Source of the DNA: Bettongia penicillata ogilbyi
Lineage: Eukaryota > Chordata > Mammalia > Diprotodontia > Potoroidae
Direction: 5' to 3'
Assembly: GCA_023548195.1 (NCBI GenBank)
Contig: JAJHZJ010000416.1
Span: forward strand, 1,942,729 to 2,006,728
Length of the DNA: 64,000 nucleotides
Of this stretch, positions 20,348 through 31,219 are shown piece by piece; the stretch's first letter is position 1; each line of letters opens with the position of its first letter. The position numbers and the translations under genes are program-made. The notes beneath the pieces were generated by a model, which was not told the origin of the DNA, ran no database searches, and saw nothing but the letters and a program-made list of their open reading frames with translations.

Positions 20348-21445
20348 ATGCCTAGAAAAGGAAAGAAAAATAAGACTATAGAGAGTTTTTTCGAACAGAT
20401 GCAAATGATGCCAACTTTCGGATCTCACGAGGAAATATTCTTACCATCAGGGAAAGACGTGGAGGGTGGGGCCTCTGTATCCCAGACATTCCAGGGGGTT
20501 GTCGGGTGGGCTCAGGCCTTGGAAGAGCTCAAAAAGGATTTTGAAAAGCAGGTTAGACAGGTGGAGGAAAAACTGGGAAGAGAAATGAGAGAGATGCAAG
20601 AAAAGTATGAAAAACGGGTCAATACCTTGGTAAAGGAGACCCAAAAAAATTCTGAGGAAAATAACATCTTGAAAAATAGGCTCACTCAATTGGCAAAAGA
20701 GGTTCAAAAAGCCAATGAGGAGAAGAATGCTTTCAAAAGCAGAATGAGCCAAATGGAAAAAGAGGTTCAAAAGCTCACTGAAGATAATAGTTCTCTCAAA
20801 ATTAGAATGGAAAAGATGGAGTCTAATGACTTTACGAGAAACCAAGAAATCACCAAACAAAACCAAAAGAACGAAAAAATGGAAGAGAATGTGAAATATC
20901 TCATGGGAAAAACAACTGACCTGGAAAATAGATCCAGGAGAGACAATTTAAAAATTATGGGACTACCTGAAAGCCATGATCAAAAAAAGAGCCTAGACAT
21001 CATCTTCCATGAAATTATCGAGGAAAACTGCCCTGACATTCTAGAACCAGAGGGCAAAATAAGTATTGAAAGAATCCATCGATCACCACCTGAAAGAGAT
21101 CCAAAAAGAGAAACTCCTAGGAACATTGTGGCCAAATTCCAGAACTCCCAGCTCAAAGAGAAAATCTTGCAAGCAGCTAGAAAGAAACAATTCCAGTACT
21201 GTGGAAATAAAATCAGGATAACTCAAGATCTAGCAGCTTCTACATTAAGGGATCGAAGGGCGTGGAATAGGATATTCCAGAAGTCAAAGGAACTAGGACT
21301 CAAACCAAGAATCACCTACCCAGCAAAACTGAGTATAATACTTCAGGGGAAAATATGGTCTTTCAATGAAACAGAGGACTTTCAATCATTCTTGATGAAA
21401 AGACCAGAGCTGGAAAGAAAATTTGACTTTCAAACACAAGAATGA
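20348..21445 (+). CDS. L1-type ORF1 protein of HAL1 copy A
   Basis: 365 codons, ATG to TGA, intact. By family knowledge ORF1p is a trimeric RNA-binding chaperone that coats LINE RNA in the cytoplasm. A basic N terminus (MPRKGKKNK) is followed by a low-complexity region to about residue 55. A heptad-rich coiled coil runs from about 60 to 195. An RRM-like domain follows from about 199, with NLKIMGLPE and RNIVAKF in the places of its two central strands. A C-terminal domain (about 275-350) includes RRAWNRIFQKSKELGLKPRI and YPAKLSIILQGK. Length is close to that of other mammalian ORF1 proteins. No reverse transcriptase follows, so mobility would need another L1. The product of copy B differs by 15 substitutions and one residue of length. 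Confidence 0.93.
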   Translation: MPRKGKKNKTIESFFEQMQMMPTFGSHEEIFLPSGKDVEGGASVSQTFQGVVGWAQALEELKKDFEKQVRQVEEKLGREMREMQEKYEKRVNTLVKETQKNSEENNILKNRLTQLAKEVQKANEEKNAFKSRMSQMEKEVQKLTEDNSSLKIRMEKMESNDFTRNQEITKQNQKNEKMEENVKYLMGKTTDLENRSRRDNLKIMGLPESHDQKKSLDIIFHEIIEENCPDILEPEGKISIERIHRSPPERDPKRETPRNIVAKFQNSQLKEKILQAARKKQFQYCGNKIRITQDLAASTLRDRRAWNRIFQKSKELGLKPRITYPAKLSIILQGKIWSFNETEDFQSFLMKRPELERKFDFQTQE

Positions 21446-22450
21446 GAAGAAGCATGAAAAAGTAAACAGCAAAGAGAAGTCTTAAGGGACTTACCAAGAG
21501 TGAACTGTTTACATTCCTACATGGAAAGACAATATTTCTAACTCTTAAAACTTTTCAGTATCTAGGTAGTTGGTGGGTCCATATACACACATGTACACGC
21601 ATGCACGCACACACACATACACATATGCACACACATACAGAGACAGAGAGCACAGATTGAACTGAATAGGATGGGACCATATCTTAAAAGAAATTAAGGT
21701 AAATGGTGAGAGAGAAATGTAGTGGGAGGAAAGAGGGTGTAATGGAATGGGGTAATTATATGTCATTTAAGAGGCAAGTAGGAGACTTTTTAGTGGAGGG
21801 AAAAAGAGGAGAGCTGAGAAAAAAAAAAACCAAGAAGTTTACCCTCATCACATTTGACTAAAGGAAGGAATAAAATGCACACTCATTTTGGTATGAAAAC
21901 CTATCTTACAGTATAAGAAAGTGGGGAAGAAGGAGATAAGCAAGGGGGGGGATGATGGAAGGGAGGACAAAGGGAGGAGGGAGCAATTTGAAGTCAACAC
22001 TCAGGGAGGGACAGGATCAAAAGACAGAAGAGAAACAATGAGGGGTAGGATAGGATGGAGGGTAATTCAGTTAATCTTACACAACACGACTATCAGGGAA
22101 GTCATTTGCAAAACTACACAGATATGGCCTATACTGAATTGCCTGCCTTCCCAAAGGGAATGGGTGGGGAGGGAGGGATGGGGAGAATTTGGTACTCAAA
22201 GTTTTAGGAACAACTGTTTAGTATTGTTGTTGCTACTAGGAAAGAAGACATACAGTTAATGAGGAATAGAAAGTCATCTGGCCCTACAGGAGAAAAGAGA
22301 TGATGGGGACAAGAGAAGGAAGGGATGACAGAAGAGAGGGCAGATTGGAGATAGGGAAAATTAGATTGCTTGGTGTATTGGGGTGGGGGGAGGGGAAAAA
22401 AGGGGAGAAAATTTGGAACCCAAAATTTTGTGAAAATGAATGTAAAAAGT
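21446..22450 (+). other. 3' UTR of HAL1 copy A, purine-rich
   Basis: Starts directly after ORF1 and holds no ORF2 remnant. A (CA)n-like patch lies at about 21586-21640. G-rich runs follow, including four-run G-quadruplex-type motifs at 22162-22183 and 22380-22405. An open frame at 21921-22259 begins with GTG, not ATG, and is not counted as a gene. Confidence 0.8.
22162..22405 (+). repeat. Two G-quadruplex-type motifs in the 3' UTR of copy A
   Basis: 22162-22183 reads G3-T-G4-A-G3-A-G3-AT-G4. 22380-22405 reads G4-T-G6-A-G4-A6-G4. Both are kept in copy B as C-runs at about 30486-30507 and 30264-30289. G-rich polypurine tracts are also known in L1 3' UTRs. Confidence 0.7.
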
Positions 22451-22498
22451 CAAATAAACAAACAAACAAACAAACATAAATAAATAAATAAATAAAAA

Positions 22499-22514
22499 GA
22501 ATGAATTAAAATAG
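22499..22514 (+). repeat. Target-site duplication, right, of HAL1 copy A
   Basis: GAATGAATTAAAATAG, identical to 19555-19570. Confidence 0.95.
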
Positions 22515-23224
22515 TCAGCTATCATTCATTCATTTTGTTCACTCATTATGCATTTATTAACCAGCTAATATATTCCAGGTATTAGATTGGGCACTGGGAT
22601 AAAAAGGCAAAAATGAAGTACTCCTTACCTTCAAGAAGCTTACATTCTGTCATATAATTATAAAGAATTAAGTGATTGTTCCCACTCTATGTCTCTCTTG
22701 CCTATAGCTTGGTATCTTGTATGTAACAGGCATTCAAAAATCTAACATACAAAATTCTCATTTAGTTAAAAGCATAAGAAGATACATAATAACATTTCTA
22801 TTTGGACTCATATATTTTAGATTTCCTAAAAAACAAAATACTTTCCCTTGAAGAACTGGCTCTTATGGAATACTACGTAATGTTCATTACACAGCAGAGA
22901 TTTCTGATCACTCATGGCAAGTAAGAAGAAAAAACTCCGATTAACTCTGTTTAACTCTGATTGTTTTGGCTACCCATGAAGCTTGTGATCGCAAGGAAAA
23001 TAAGTGAGATGTCACTTAATTCATTATAGATTGGGGATTACAGGCAAAGCAATATCCAAGGTTGTTGGTGCTTTTCTACCATCCTTGGCCACTTTGATCG
23101 CAAATAGGATAGGTTGCCACTAAATGAGAAATGATTTACATATGACTTTGCCCATCCAATAGCCAGACTTTTAAAAAATTCAATTATTGTGGAAAGAAAT
23201 CTGCTTTTCTACTTCATTGTCCTT
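22515..23224 (+). repeat. Unassigned DNA with a short dispersed-repeat head
   Basis: 22545-22670 carries 'atgcatttattaaccagct' and 'ttaccttcaagaagcttacattctg', the unnamed family of 2300. Nothing is recognised in 22680-23224. Confidence 0.45.
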
Positions 23225-23550
23225 TTTTAAAAATAGAAAGACTTCAGTTGCATCTAGAGAAAATATTGATAAATAGAAGAATGTATAGAATAATTTTACA
23301 TATATCTATATCTATATATAGCTATTTGTGCCTAATTGTAGGCATCTTTAAGGTGGGAAGGGAGAGAAGAATAAACAGGGGAAAAACAGAAAAAAAGAAA
23401 TTTACATAACTATATTACATATTTAAAAGGAACAGTAAGTTGTATATAATCGATTTGCAGTTTTCATGTGCAATAATTTTTTATTATACTGTCATGAAAA
23501 TGCTTGTTTTGTTCTATAATTTAATAATAATAATAACTTCACCCCCCATA
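23225..23550 (+). repeat. LINE-like fragment, relative of 6640-6980
   Basis: Shares, in the opposite orientation, the order 'atctttaaggtggg', 'ttgcagttttcatgtgcaat', 'ttttattatactgtcatgaaaatg' and an A/T-rich end with the insertion in CNRIP1 intron 1. Confidence 0.6.
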
Positions 23551-24690
23551 AAAAAGAAAGAGACCTAGGTATCTGAAGCCAAGAGTCATGTAATTTGGGA
23601 AAATATCATGACAAATTATCTAAAAATGAAAAGACATTTCTTTGATTTGTAGGTTCCTCTGGCTAAAGAATTTCTTTACCTTCCTAAGCTCAGTCTTCCT
23701 ATGATGGGCCCCTTCTGAACTTGGTTGGAATGTTCTTTGAAAAGAAGTCATAGTCTATCACTAGGACTATATGAACAATACAATCTTTCTAAGATGCTAG
23801 CATATTCCAGAGCTTCCTCAACACCTCAGGGTCACTTTCATGTTGATGAGGCACAAAATATTTGTAAGAATTTCCATGCAAAGGAGATATTTTATGAGAT
23901 TTTTTAGGAATTGGTAGGTAGATCTTTGCAAGTTATATTCTGTAGTGGACCACATAAGTCATTCAATTGACTAAGATGTAGAGAATACAAGATCCCACTG
24001 TTTACCAATTATAAAATCATTGATTTGACACAGCAAAATGCCACTTGACAGGATCTTCCTGATCAAGATTATCATTCAAGTATATATCAAAAAAATCATA
24101 TAAGATTCCATCAAAGCAGTATAATAAGGGGACCCATCAATGACAGACCAGTTTTTAGAATGCTTATGGATTTGCCCTTCCTGGTGTATTACACTGAAAA
24201 TATGTAGACATCATCTGCCTTGTTGCAGTACAACATGTGGAACTTTAGAAAGCTGGTTTCCAGTCATGTACAATTAAGGGGTGTGATGACAAAGTCTTTG
24301 AATTGGCTACAGAGCAGGAAGAGTCAATTACTCAGATTTTGAGTTGGAACTGAGTTCGTACAAAAGTGGTATAATAACCTGCTGATCTGTCATTCTTTTT
24401 TTCCTTCCTGGCAGTGACTGAGGCAAGAACTGCTGTAATTTCCTGAATAGAAGCTGTTCCTCTAGTTTTCTTAAATAATATTTTGCTGATCTGTTGAAGT
24501 CCTAGAATATTGCAGAATCTCCTAAATGATAAACACAATGACTCAAAAGACTTTAGCCCGACTATTCATTCAGAAAGATCAAATATATGAGAAATCCTTA
24601 TTGTTAACACTGTGATACACAGTGGGATGCACAATATGTAGAGCTAATCCATTAACATACGCACATATATTAGTACAAAAATTAAAAAGC
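23551..24690. other. Unassigned DNA
   Basis: No named repeat recognised. I had the impression of an old, possibly coding-derived repeat around 23930-24480 but could not place it in any family, so no function is offered. Confidence 0.3.
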
Positions 24691-24850
24691 AATAGTTCAC
24701 TATGTGTTAAGCACTGGGGATAAAATACAAAACCAAAAATAGTACCTGTCCTCAAGGAACTTACATTCTAATGGGGGAAATAATTCATATAGGAAAGTGG
24801 AAGGGCAAAATTCACTTACATGTACACACACACACACACACACAAGGACA
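24691..24850 (+). repeat. Dispersed-repeat head and (CA)n run
   Basis: 'actatgtgttaagcactggggataaaatac' and 'cctgtcctcaaggaacttacattcta' (unnamed family), then a (CA)n run at about 24824-24844. Confidence 0.65.
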
Positions 24851-24959
24851 GACCCCAGATAGACCCATAAATTAAGTTGAATTTAATTCAGAAAGAGTGA
24901 GCTGGATCTCACTTGAGTAATTTTACATTGTTTTTATTGTTTCCCAGCTTCTCTTCAAA

Positions 24960-25870
24960 ACAAAAGCCTTTCTTTTTAGTATTTCTTTTTTAAATTTATA
25001 TATGTTTTTTCAATTACATATAAAAACTTTAACATTAACTTTTAAAATTTTAAGTTCCAAATTCTCCCTTCCTTCTTCCAGACCTACCTCTTCCTTGAGA
25101 AGCTAAGCAATTTGATATAGATTATACATGTATAGTCATGTAAAATGTATTTCCATGGTAGCCATGTTGTGAAAGAAAACACAGATCAAAAACAAAACAA
25201 ACAAGAAAAATAAAGTTTAAAAGTATGCTTCAGTCTGAACTCAGATTCTGCTAGTTCTTTCTCTTGAAGTGAATGGTCTTTCAGAATTGTGTGATTCAAT
25301 GTATTTCTGAGAATAGGTGTCATGCACAGCTGATCATCTTACAATATTACTGTTACTGTGTACAGTGTTCTGGTTCTGCTCACTTCACTTTACATCAGTT
25401 CATGCAAGTCTTGCCAGGTTTTTTTGAAATCATCCTCCTCATCATTTTTATAGCACAATAGTATTCTGTTACATTCATATACCACAACTTGTTCAACCAT
25501 TTCACAGTTGATGGGCATCCTATCAATTTCCAATTCTTTGCCACCACAAAAAGAGCTGCTATAAATATTTTTGTACATATTGGTCCCTTTTTATAAAATC
25601 TCTTTGGAACATAGACCTAGGAGTGGTATTGCTAGGTCAAGGATATCAGCAGTTTTATAGCCCTTTGGGCATAATTCTAAATTGCCCTCCAGAATAGTTG
25701 GATCAGTTCACTGCTCCAATGATAGTGCATTAGCGACTCAATTTTTCCATATCCCTTCCAACATTTGTCATGTCTCTTTTCTGTTATATTAGATAATCTG
25801 ATAGGTTTGAGGTGTTACCTCATAGTTGTTTTCATTTGCATTTCTCTAATCAACAGTGATTTAGAGAATT
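24960..25870 (-). repeat. L1 ORF2 end and 3' UTR fragment
   Basis: On the - strand, 25390-25578 still reads as the C-terminal L1 ORF2 region (SSSFCGGKELEIDRMPINCE, then VVVYECNRILLCYKN). The 3' UTR follows to an A-rich end near 24960 (T-rich on the + strand). Frameshifts and stops show that it is inactive. Confidence 0.8.
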
Positions 25871-26450
25871 TTTTAATGATTATAAATGGTTTCAGTTTCT
25901 TCTTCTGAAAACTACAAAGTCTCCTCTTTTTAACATTAGTATTCTTCTAGTGATGCTGTTTGGGTTCAAACCATGGAATCACTCTTGAAATGCCTTTGAA
26001 GATTTAATTACAGGTCACCCATGGAGCAATATGACAGTGACTGGTGGTTATGATATGTGTATTCAGTGCTACAAATAAAGATTCACACAGGAAAAGAAGT
26101 ATACAGGATGTCATCAGAAAGCTATATGACTGGAAAATGAGGTAATTTGGTCACTCAATAATAGTAAAGGATAACAGATGGGTAATCCATGCACTACATT
26201 GGTATCTATACAATAGCAAAAATTCTAGAGGCCCCTAGCACGTTGGTCGGATTCCTTGTGGGGAATGTATAAGACAAAGAGAAGAGTCATACAGGGTGAG
26301 AAGCCATAGATGGGTTGCTATTAGCACCAATGCAGGAGTAGCCACATTGATGAGATCATCAATCCATTGAAATAACAAGGAATTTAAAGAAATAAAATGT
26401 GGCTTTGTATATAGCTGTAAACATGAAGTTTTACTTCAATCCCTCATCAT
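25871..26450 (+). repeat. Probable RTE (BovB-like) ORF end, decayed
   Basis: Around 26130-26260 the + strand keeps, across stops, a pattern like FGH...KDNRW...ALHW...SRGP, which resembles the C-terminal end of RTE-clade reverse transcriptase ORFs. The match is from memory and weak, and the flanks are unassigned. Confidence 0.4.
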
Positions 26451-26524
26451 GACTTGGAGTTAACATCGTATTCTCAAAAGTTATGCCTAGGGAATACAAA
26501 CTACATACTCCCCTATCTGTATGG

Positions 26525-26760
26525 TACTTCCTTTTGTTGTTATGCATTTATTTCTGACACTTCACGACCCCATTTGGGGTTTTCTTGGCAAAGATACTAT
26601 AGTGATTTGCCATTTCCCTTCTCTATCTCATTTTACAGATGAGGAAACTGAGTTGAGTGACTTGCCCAGGGTCATACAACTAGTAAATGTCTGAGGCCAT
26701 ATTTGAACTCTTTCTGACTCTATGTCCAACACTTTATCTGCTGTACCACCTAGTTGTTCA
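26525..26760 (-). repeat. SINE with RTE tail
   Basis: Reverse orientation: 'cttcacgaccccatttggggttttcttggcaaag' tail first, then GATGAGGAAACTGAGTTGAG, 'cttgcccagggtcatacaac', and the 5' end 'gtaccacctagttgttc'. Confidence 0.85.
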
Positions 26761-26873
26761 TGGTAGGTCCTACTAAGATAATAAGTGTTGGGATAAAGGG
26801 TAAGGATGTGGTGGTTGAAAAACATAGAATTCAAAGTACCAAGATATCCAAGGTCTGACTAATTCTACTTCTG

Positions 26874-27190
26874 GGGGCAGCTAGGTGGTGCAGTGGATAG
26901 AGTACCAGTGCAGGAGTCAGGACCTGAGTTCAAATCTCACCTCGGACACTTGACTCTCACTAGCTGTGTGACCTTGAGCAAGTCACTTAACCCCAATTGC
27001 CTCATCCTGGGTCATCTCCAGTCATCCTGATGAATATATCTGGTCACTGGATTCAGATGGCTCTGGAGGAGAAGTGAGGCTGGTGACCTGCACAGCCCTC
27101 CCTCACTCAAAAAACAAAAGTCAAGTGCAAGTCATGTCATTATTTCTCTGATGGCATGGTCTTCTTCGGCGACAAAGGACGAACACATAC
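26874..27190 (+). repeat. Marsupial SINE (WSINE/MAR type), full length
   Basis: Starts GGGGGCAGCTAGGTGGTGCA, with a tRNA-like box region 'gagttcaaatctcacctcgg', then 'cacttaaccccaattgcctc', and a long tail 'ctctggaggagaagtgaggctggtgac' ending GACGAACACATACACAAAA. Well preserved, so relatively young. This element is my main reason for favouring an Australian marsupial. Confidence 0.85.
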
Positions 27191-27670
27191 ACAAAATTCT
27201 ACTTCTGAATCTGAAAATTTTCTATTCAACAGAAATCCAGTATCATTCAAGTAAGGGGAAAGTGATAGCTTAATATGATATATAATTGGCTTCAATGTTT
27301 GTTTCTTAAATTTTATTTTCCTAGATCTCTATCTACAATTTCTAGCACCTGGGAAAAATTCACCATAGGGCAGGGTGAAGGTTGGGGATGGAAAGAAACA
27401 AAAACACAGATACTACTGCTAGGGAGGCAAGTGTGTGCTGCTGTCACTACTGATTTCATCACCACTGCCAGGTGTCACAGACTTCATGAGTTGCCAGGCC
27501 TGGCAGTGAGTGAAACATGGGTAATTTCCCCTGCTCGAATTCAGTCATCCCAGTATGGTAGTGAAGGCAGACAGGTCCAGGTACGAGAGCATGATGATGA
27601 TAGGATTCTGAGGAGAAAGAAAAGAGAGAGATAGTTGCATCAGGTTGTACAAGACCAGTAAAGGACCACA
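27191..27670. other. Unassigned DNA
   Basis: An open frame at 27275-27634 has no family resemblance. Treated as chance. Confidence 0.4.
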
Positions 27671-27862
27671 TAGTATATGCACACACACATATGTATGTAT
27701 ATATGTATGTATACACACATGCATATGTGTGAATACCTACATGCATGTGTGTATATACCATGTATACCATATGTGTGTATATATGCATTGTGTATGTACA
27801 CATATGCATATATGTATATGTATATATAGACACATACATTTATATACACATATATTATAGAC
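27671..27862. repeat. Alternating purine-pyrimidine (TA/TG/CA) repeat
   Basis: About 190 bases of ATGTATGTATAT, CACACATATG and related units with few breaks. Source of the Tyr/His/Ile/Cys-rich false frames on both strands. Confidence 0.9.
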
Positions 27863-28239
27863 ATAAATGTATTAATGAAAAGGTATTTATTAAGCACAAT
27901 GCACCAAGTCCCTCTGAAAGAGATCATGCTTTTTCTTTATCTCACTCTCTTAACCTTATGTTTGTCTGTTTGGACAAAGTTGCAGACTCCCCATGTTAGT
28001 TATAGCTCTGGTTTTCACCCAAAAGGAAACCTTACTCTATCTTTATTACTACTTTTGAATTATGAACTTACAAATCATTTAATTTTTCAAAGGTTCAATA
28101 TGCTAAGAAACCAAAAAATTTCTGATTTTGCCAAACCAAGATGGGGCCACCAAAAAATATAGAGGTGTTGACATAGAGTACACACACGTGTAAATACACA
28201 CATTCTTGCACAGAGTGTGCTGTAGTGTAGGGAGAGGGA
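27863..28239. other. Unassigned DNA
   Basis: Nothing recognised. Confidence 0.4.
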
Positions 28240-28375
28240 GAAGAACATAGAAAGCAACATGAGGAGACCTGGGTTCTAACTTTACCTAACTTTACCATTT
28301 TGGGGAAAGACACATTGTACCTCTGAAACTTAATTTCCTCATTTGTAAAAAAAAAAATAGAAGCAGAAGTTTAGG
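28240..28375 (+). repeat. MIR-like SINE, partial
   Basis: 'aggagacctgggttctaac', 'ttaatttcctcatttgtaaaa'. The 3' half is missing. Confidence 0.6.
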
Positions 28376-28985
28376 TTAGATCTTTCATACTTGCTTCTAG
28401 CTGTAAAGTTGTCTGTTTTTTGCACAACTTGTATCATTACATATATTTCCCTAGGGCTTAGGGAATCTAAATCTATAGGTAAAGTTATGGGGATATGAGG
28501 AAGTGTTGAAAACTTGGAAAAACAGTAAATCTCTTCGACTGATTTGACATGTCAAGTGATCTCCCCTGGCTTAAACTGTTCTGCTTATGACTGGACTTTA
28601 GCCTGGTTTCTGGCTACTGTTCACATAGCTTTGCTCCTACTCTTAAAATCTGAGTGCTCAGCTATAATGAAATGCTGAGTGGTCATATTGCCCCTAGGCC
28701 ATCTGGAAGGGCTATTTTTATACAAGTTGTAGTCATGTCTCTACTTCTCAGCATCAGGTAACTTCCCCTCCTCTTGAGGAACTGACCCTTCTGATTATGT
28801 TGGTGACCAAAGCACTTCAAACAGGTGAAAGAGTAGAGATATTTGGATTTCTATATGGGGACACTTCACTTACCTGGAAGCCTCAACTATATGCCACAAA
28901 CTGAGAACCTAGAAGTACAGGTATGCCCTTCCTTCACATATTATTTTGTCCTCCCTCCCCCAATAATTTTGAGATATTATTACTA
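28376..28985. other. Unassigned DNA
   Basis: No gene or repeat recognised. Confidence 0.4.
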
Positions 28986-29230
28986 CACTAAAGAGGCAAT
29001 GGGATATAACATAAAGAACACTGGACTTGGAGCCTGGACAGATCTAGATTCAGTTCTTACCATGATCACTTAATAGCTTTGCAACTGTGAGAAAGTCCCT
29101 TATCCTCTCGGAACCTCAAATTCTTTCTCTGTAAAGTAAGGATAACACAGTGCCTACCTCAAAGTATTATTTTTTGAGGAAAGCATTTTTTGTACCTTAA
29201 AGAGCCATGCTAAATATCAGTTATTGTCCT
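28986..29230 (+). repeat. THER1/MIR-like SINE
   Basis: 'aagaacactggacttggagcctgg', 'tttgcaactgtgagaaagtccc', 'aaattctttctctgtaaagtaagg', 'cctacctcaaagtatt' in SINE order. Confidence 0.75.
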
Positions 29231-29570
29231 CATTACCAAAGCCTGCTACAATATCTCAAAACCTAGCCTTAATAAGTAGATTATCCTATCTACATTTTGT
29301 GTGGTTGATTAAAATCTATGCTAATGCTTGGATCCCAGCAGCCTTTGGTGACTGTTGACATGTTGCAAGGATTGTGTGGTGAATGATAGGATCATAGATT
29401 TAAATCTGGGAGAGACTTTAAAGGTTATGAAGTCCAGCTCTCTCATTTGACAGTTGAGAGGCTTAGTAACTTGGCCAGGTTCACAGAGATACTAAATGTC
29501 GCAGGAGAGTGAGCTTTGAATCAAGTCTTCTTGATGAAAAGTCCAACATTCTATTCACTACATCATGCCA
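29231..29570 (-). repeat. MIR-like SINE
   Basis: 29385-29570: 'cagttgagaggcttagtaacttggccaggttcacagag' and 'tttgaatcaagtcttcttga' in reverse order. The bases before it are unassigned. Confidence 0.65.
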
Positions 29571-30166
29571 CCAAAGTCCTTTTATATTCTAAATTTGTTT
29601 TATTGTTTATATTGAACATTTACTACCATAAGAAAACATATAGATTCATGTTTTCAAAAAGTCCTATTTTGTTTTACTATCCAGGGCCTCCATTGTTTCT
29701 ATGGAACCGACTATCCACCTTGTTCCTCATTTTGTCATATTTTCATGGCACTGATTAACAGTTAGAGAAGGTATCCATATAACAAGAAAAAGAAAAAGAA
29801 AAAAGTGTGAAAGCAACCAAAGTGCACCAGTTCACTGAAGTCAAGTTTGGCCACCACTTGATCACAAGGAAGTCCCATAGGCCTTTCCTCAGAGTTAATA
29901 GATTCTTTTTTTGGACACAATTCTGACAGGCCTGGAGATCTTATTTCCCAGACCACAGCATATTAGAAGCAGTAAGAGTCAGGGCTAGTGATACAGGAAG
30001 GAAAAGACTATTGGAAGGAGACAGTCATCATTACTGACAGCCTAACAATCAAGGGAGGAAATAGAAATTTTTTAAAAGGTAAAAATGCAAAAAGCTCAGC
30101 AAAATGTTTTTTAGCGTTTGGTGAACAGACTTATTCATCTCAATTGACTCTGTGGACGTCAACCAG
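29571..30166. other. Unassigned DNA left of HAL1 copy B
   Basis: Nothing recognised. Confidence 0.4.
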
Positions 30167-30180
30167 TGATCACTATTCTT
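30167..30180 (+). repeat. Target-site duplication, left, of HAL1 copy B
   Basis: TGATCACTATTCTT, identical to 33042-33055. Confidence 0.95.
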
Positions 30181-30263
30181 TTGTGTGTGTGTGTTTTAAA
30201 TATTTATTTATTTATTTCACTTTTTACATTCATTTTCACAAAATTTTGGGTTCCAAATTTTCT

Positions 30264-31219
30264 CCCCTTTTATCCCCTCCCCCCACCCCAATACCCCAAG
30301 CAATCTAATTTTCCCTATCTCCAATCTGCCCTCTCTTCTGTCATCCCTCCCTTCTCTTGTCTCCATCTTCTCTTTTCTCCTGTAGGGCCCGATGACTTTC
30401 TATTCCTCATTAACTGTATGTCTTCTTTCCTAGTAGCAACAACAATACTAAACAGTTGTTCCTAAAACTTTGGGTTCCAAATTCTCCCCATCCCTCCCTC
30501 CCCACCCATTCCCTTTGGGAAGGCAGGCAATTCAGTATAGGCCATATCTGTGTAGTTTTGCAAATGACTTCCCTGATAGTCGTGTTGTGTAAGACTAACT
30601 GAATTACCCTCCATCCTAACCTGCCCCTCATTGTTTCTCTTCTGTCTTTTGATCCTGTCCCTCCCCAAGTGTTGACTTCAAATTGCTCCCTCCTCCCTTT
30701 GCCCTCCCTTCCATCATCCCCCCCCTTGCTTATCTCCTTCTCCCCCACTTTCCTATACTGTAAGATAGGTTTTCATACCAAAATGAGTGTGCATTTTATT
30801 CCTTCCTTTAGTCAAATGTGATGAGGGTAAACTTCTTGGGTTTTTTTTTTCTCAGCTCTCCTCTTTTTCCCTCCACTAAAAAGTCTCCTACTTGCCTCTT
30901 AAATGACATATAATTACCCCATTCCATTTCCCCCTCTTTCCTCCCACTACATTTCTCTCTCACCATTTACCTTAATTTCTTTTAAGATATGGTCCCATCC
31001 TATTCAATTCACTCAGTGCTCTCTGTCTCTGTATGTGTGTGCATGTGTGTATGTGTGCGTGTATGCGTGTAGATGTGTGTGTGTGGTCCCACCAACTACC
31101 CAGATACTGAAAAGTTTTAAGAGTTAGAAATATTGTCTTTCCATGTAGGAATGTAAACAGTTCGCTTATGGTAAGTCCCTTAAGACTTCTCTCTGCTGTT
31201 TACTTTTTCATGCTTCTTC
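30264..31219 (-). other. 3' UTR of HAL1 copy B, purine-rich on the - strand
   Basis: Reads as C/T-rich on the + strand. Contains a (TG)n-like patch at 31033-31085, the counterpart of the (CA)n patch in copy A, and C-run motifs at about 30264-30289 and 30486-30507, the counterparts of the G-quadruplex motifs in copy A. Confidence 0.8.

Larger units (their letters stand above)
19571..22498 (+). mobile_element. HAL1-type half-LINE, copy A (full length)
   Basis: A 2928-bp non-LTR retrotransposon bounded by a perfect 16-bp duplication. The 5' end GGGGCGGAGCCAAGATGGC resembles L1 5' ends. The order is a GC-rich 5' UTR of 777 bp, ORF1 (20348-21445), a purine-rich 3' UTR with no ORF2, and an A-rich tail of AAAC and AAAT units. 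By family knowledge HAL1 elements are L1 derivatives that kept only ORF1 and were copied by the reverse transcriptase of L1 in trans. Intact ends and an intact frame suggest a fairly recent insertion. Copy B (30181-33041) has the same layout. Confidence 0.9.

Noticed and set aside
23930..24480. Possible decayed transposase or other coding-derived repeat
   Set aside because: Fragments looked suggestive in one frame (PINDR-like) but stops are frequent and no ordered set of motifs could be shown.
21921..30748. A 112-codon open frame in the 3' UTR of both HAL1 copies (21921-22259 + and 30410-30748 -), differing at about 5 residues
   Set aside because: It begins with GTG in both copies. The first ATG lies about 39 codons in and leaves only 73 codons. 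Two young copies would keep a chance frame open, and the composition follows the purine-rich 3' UTR. Worth a dN/dS test across the family but not a gene call.
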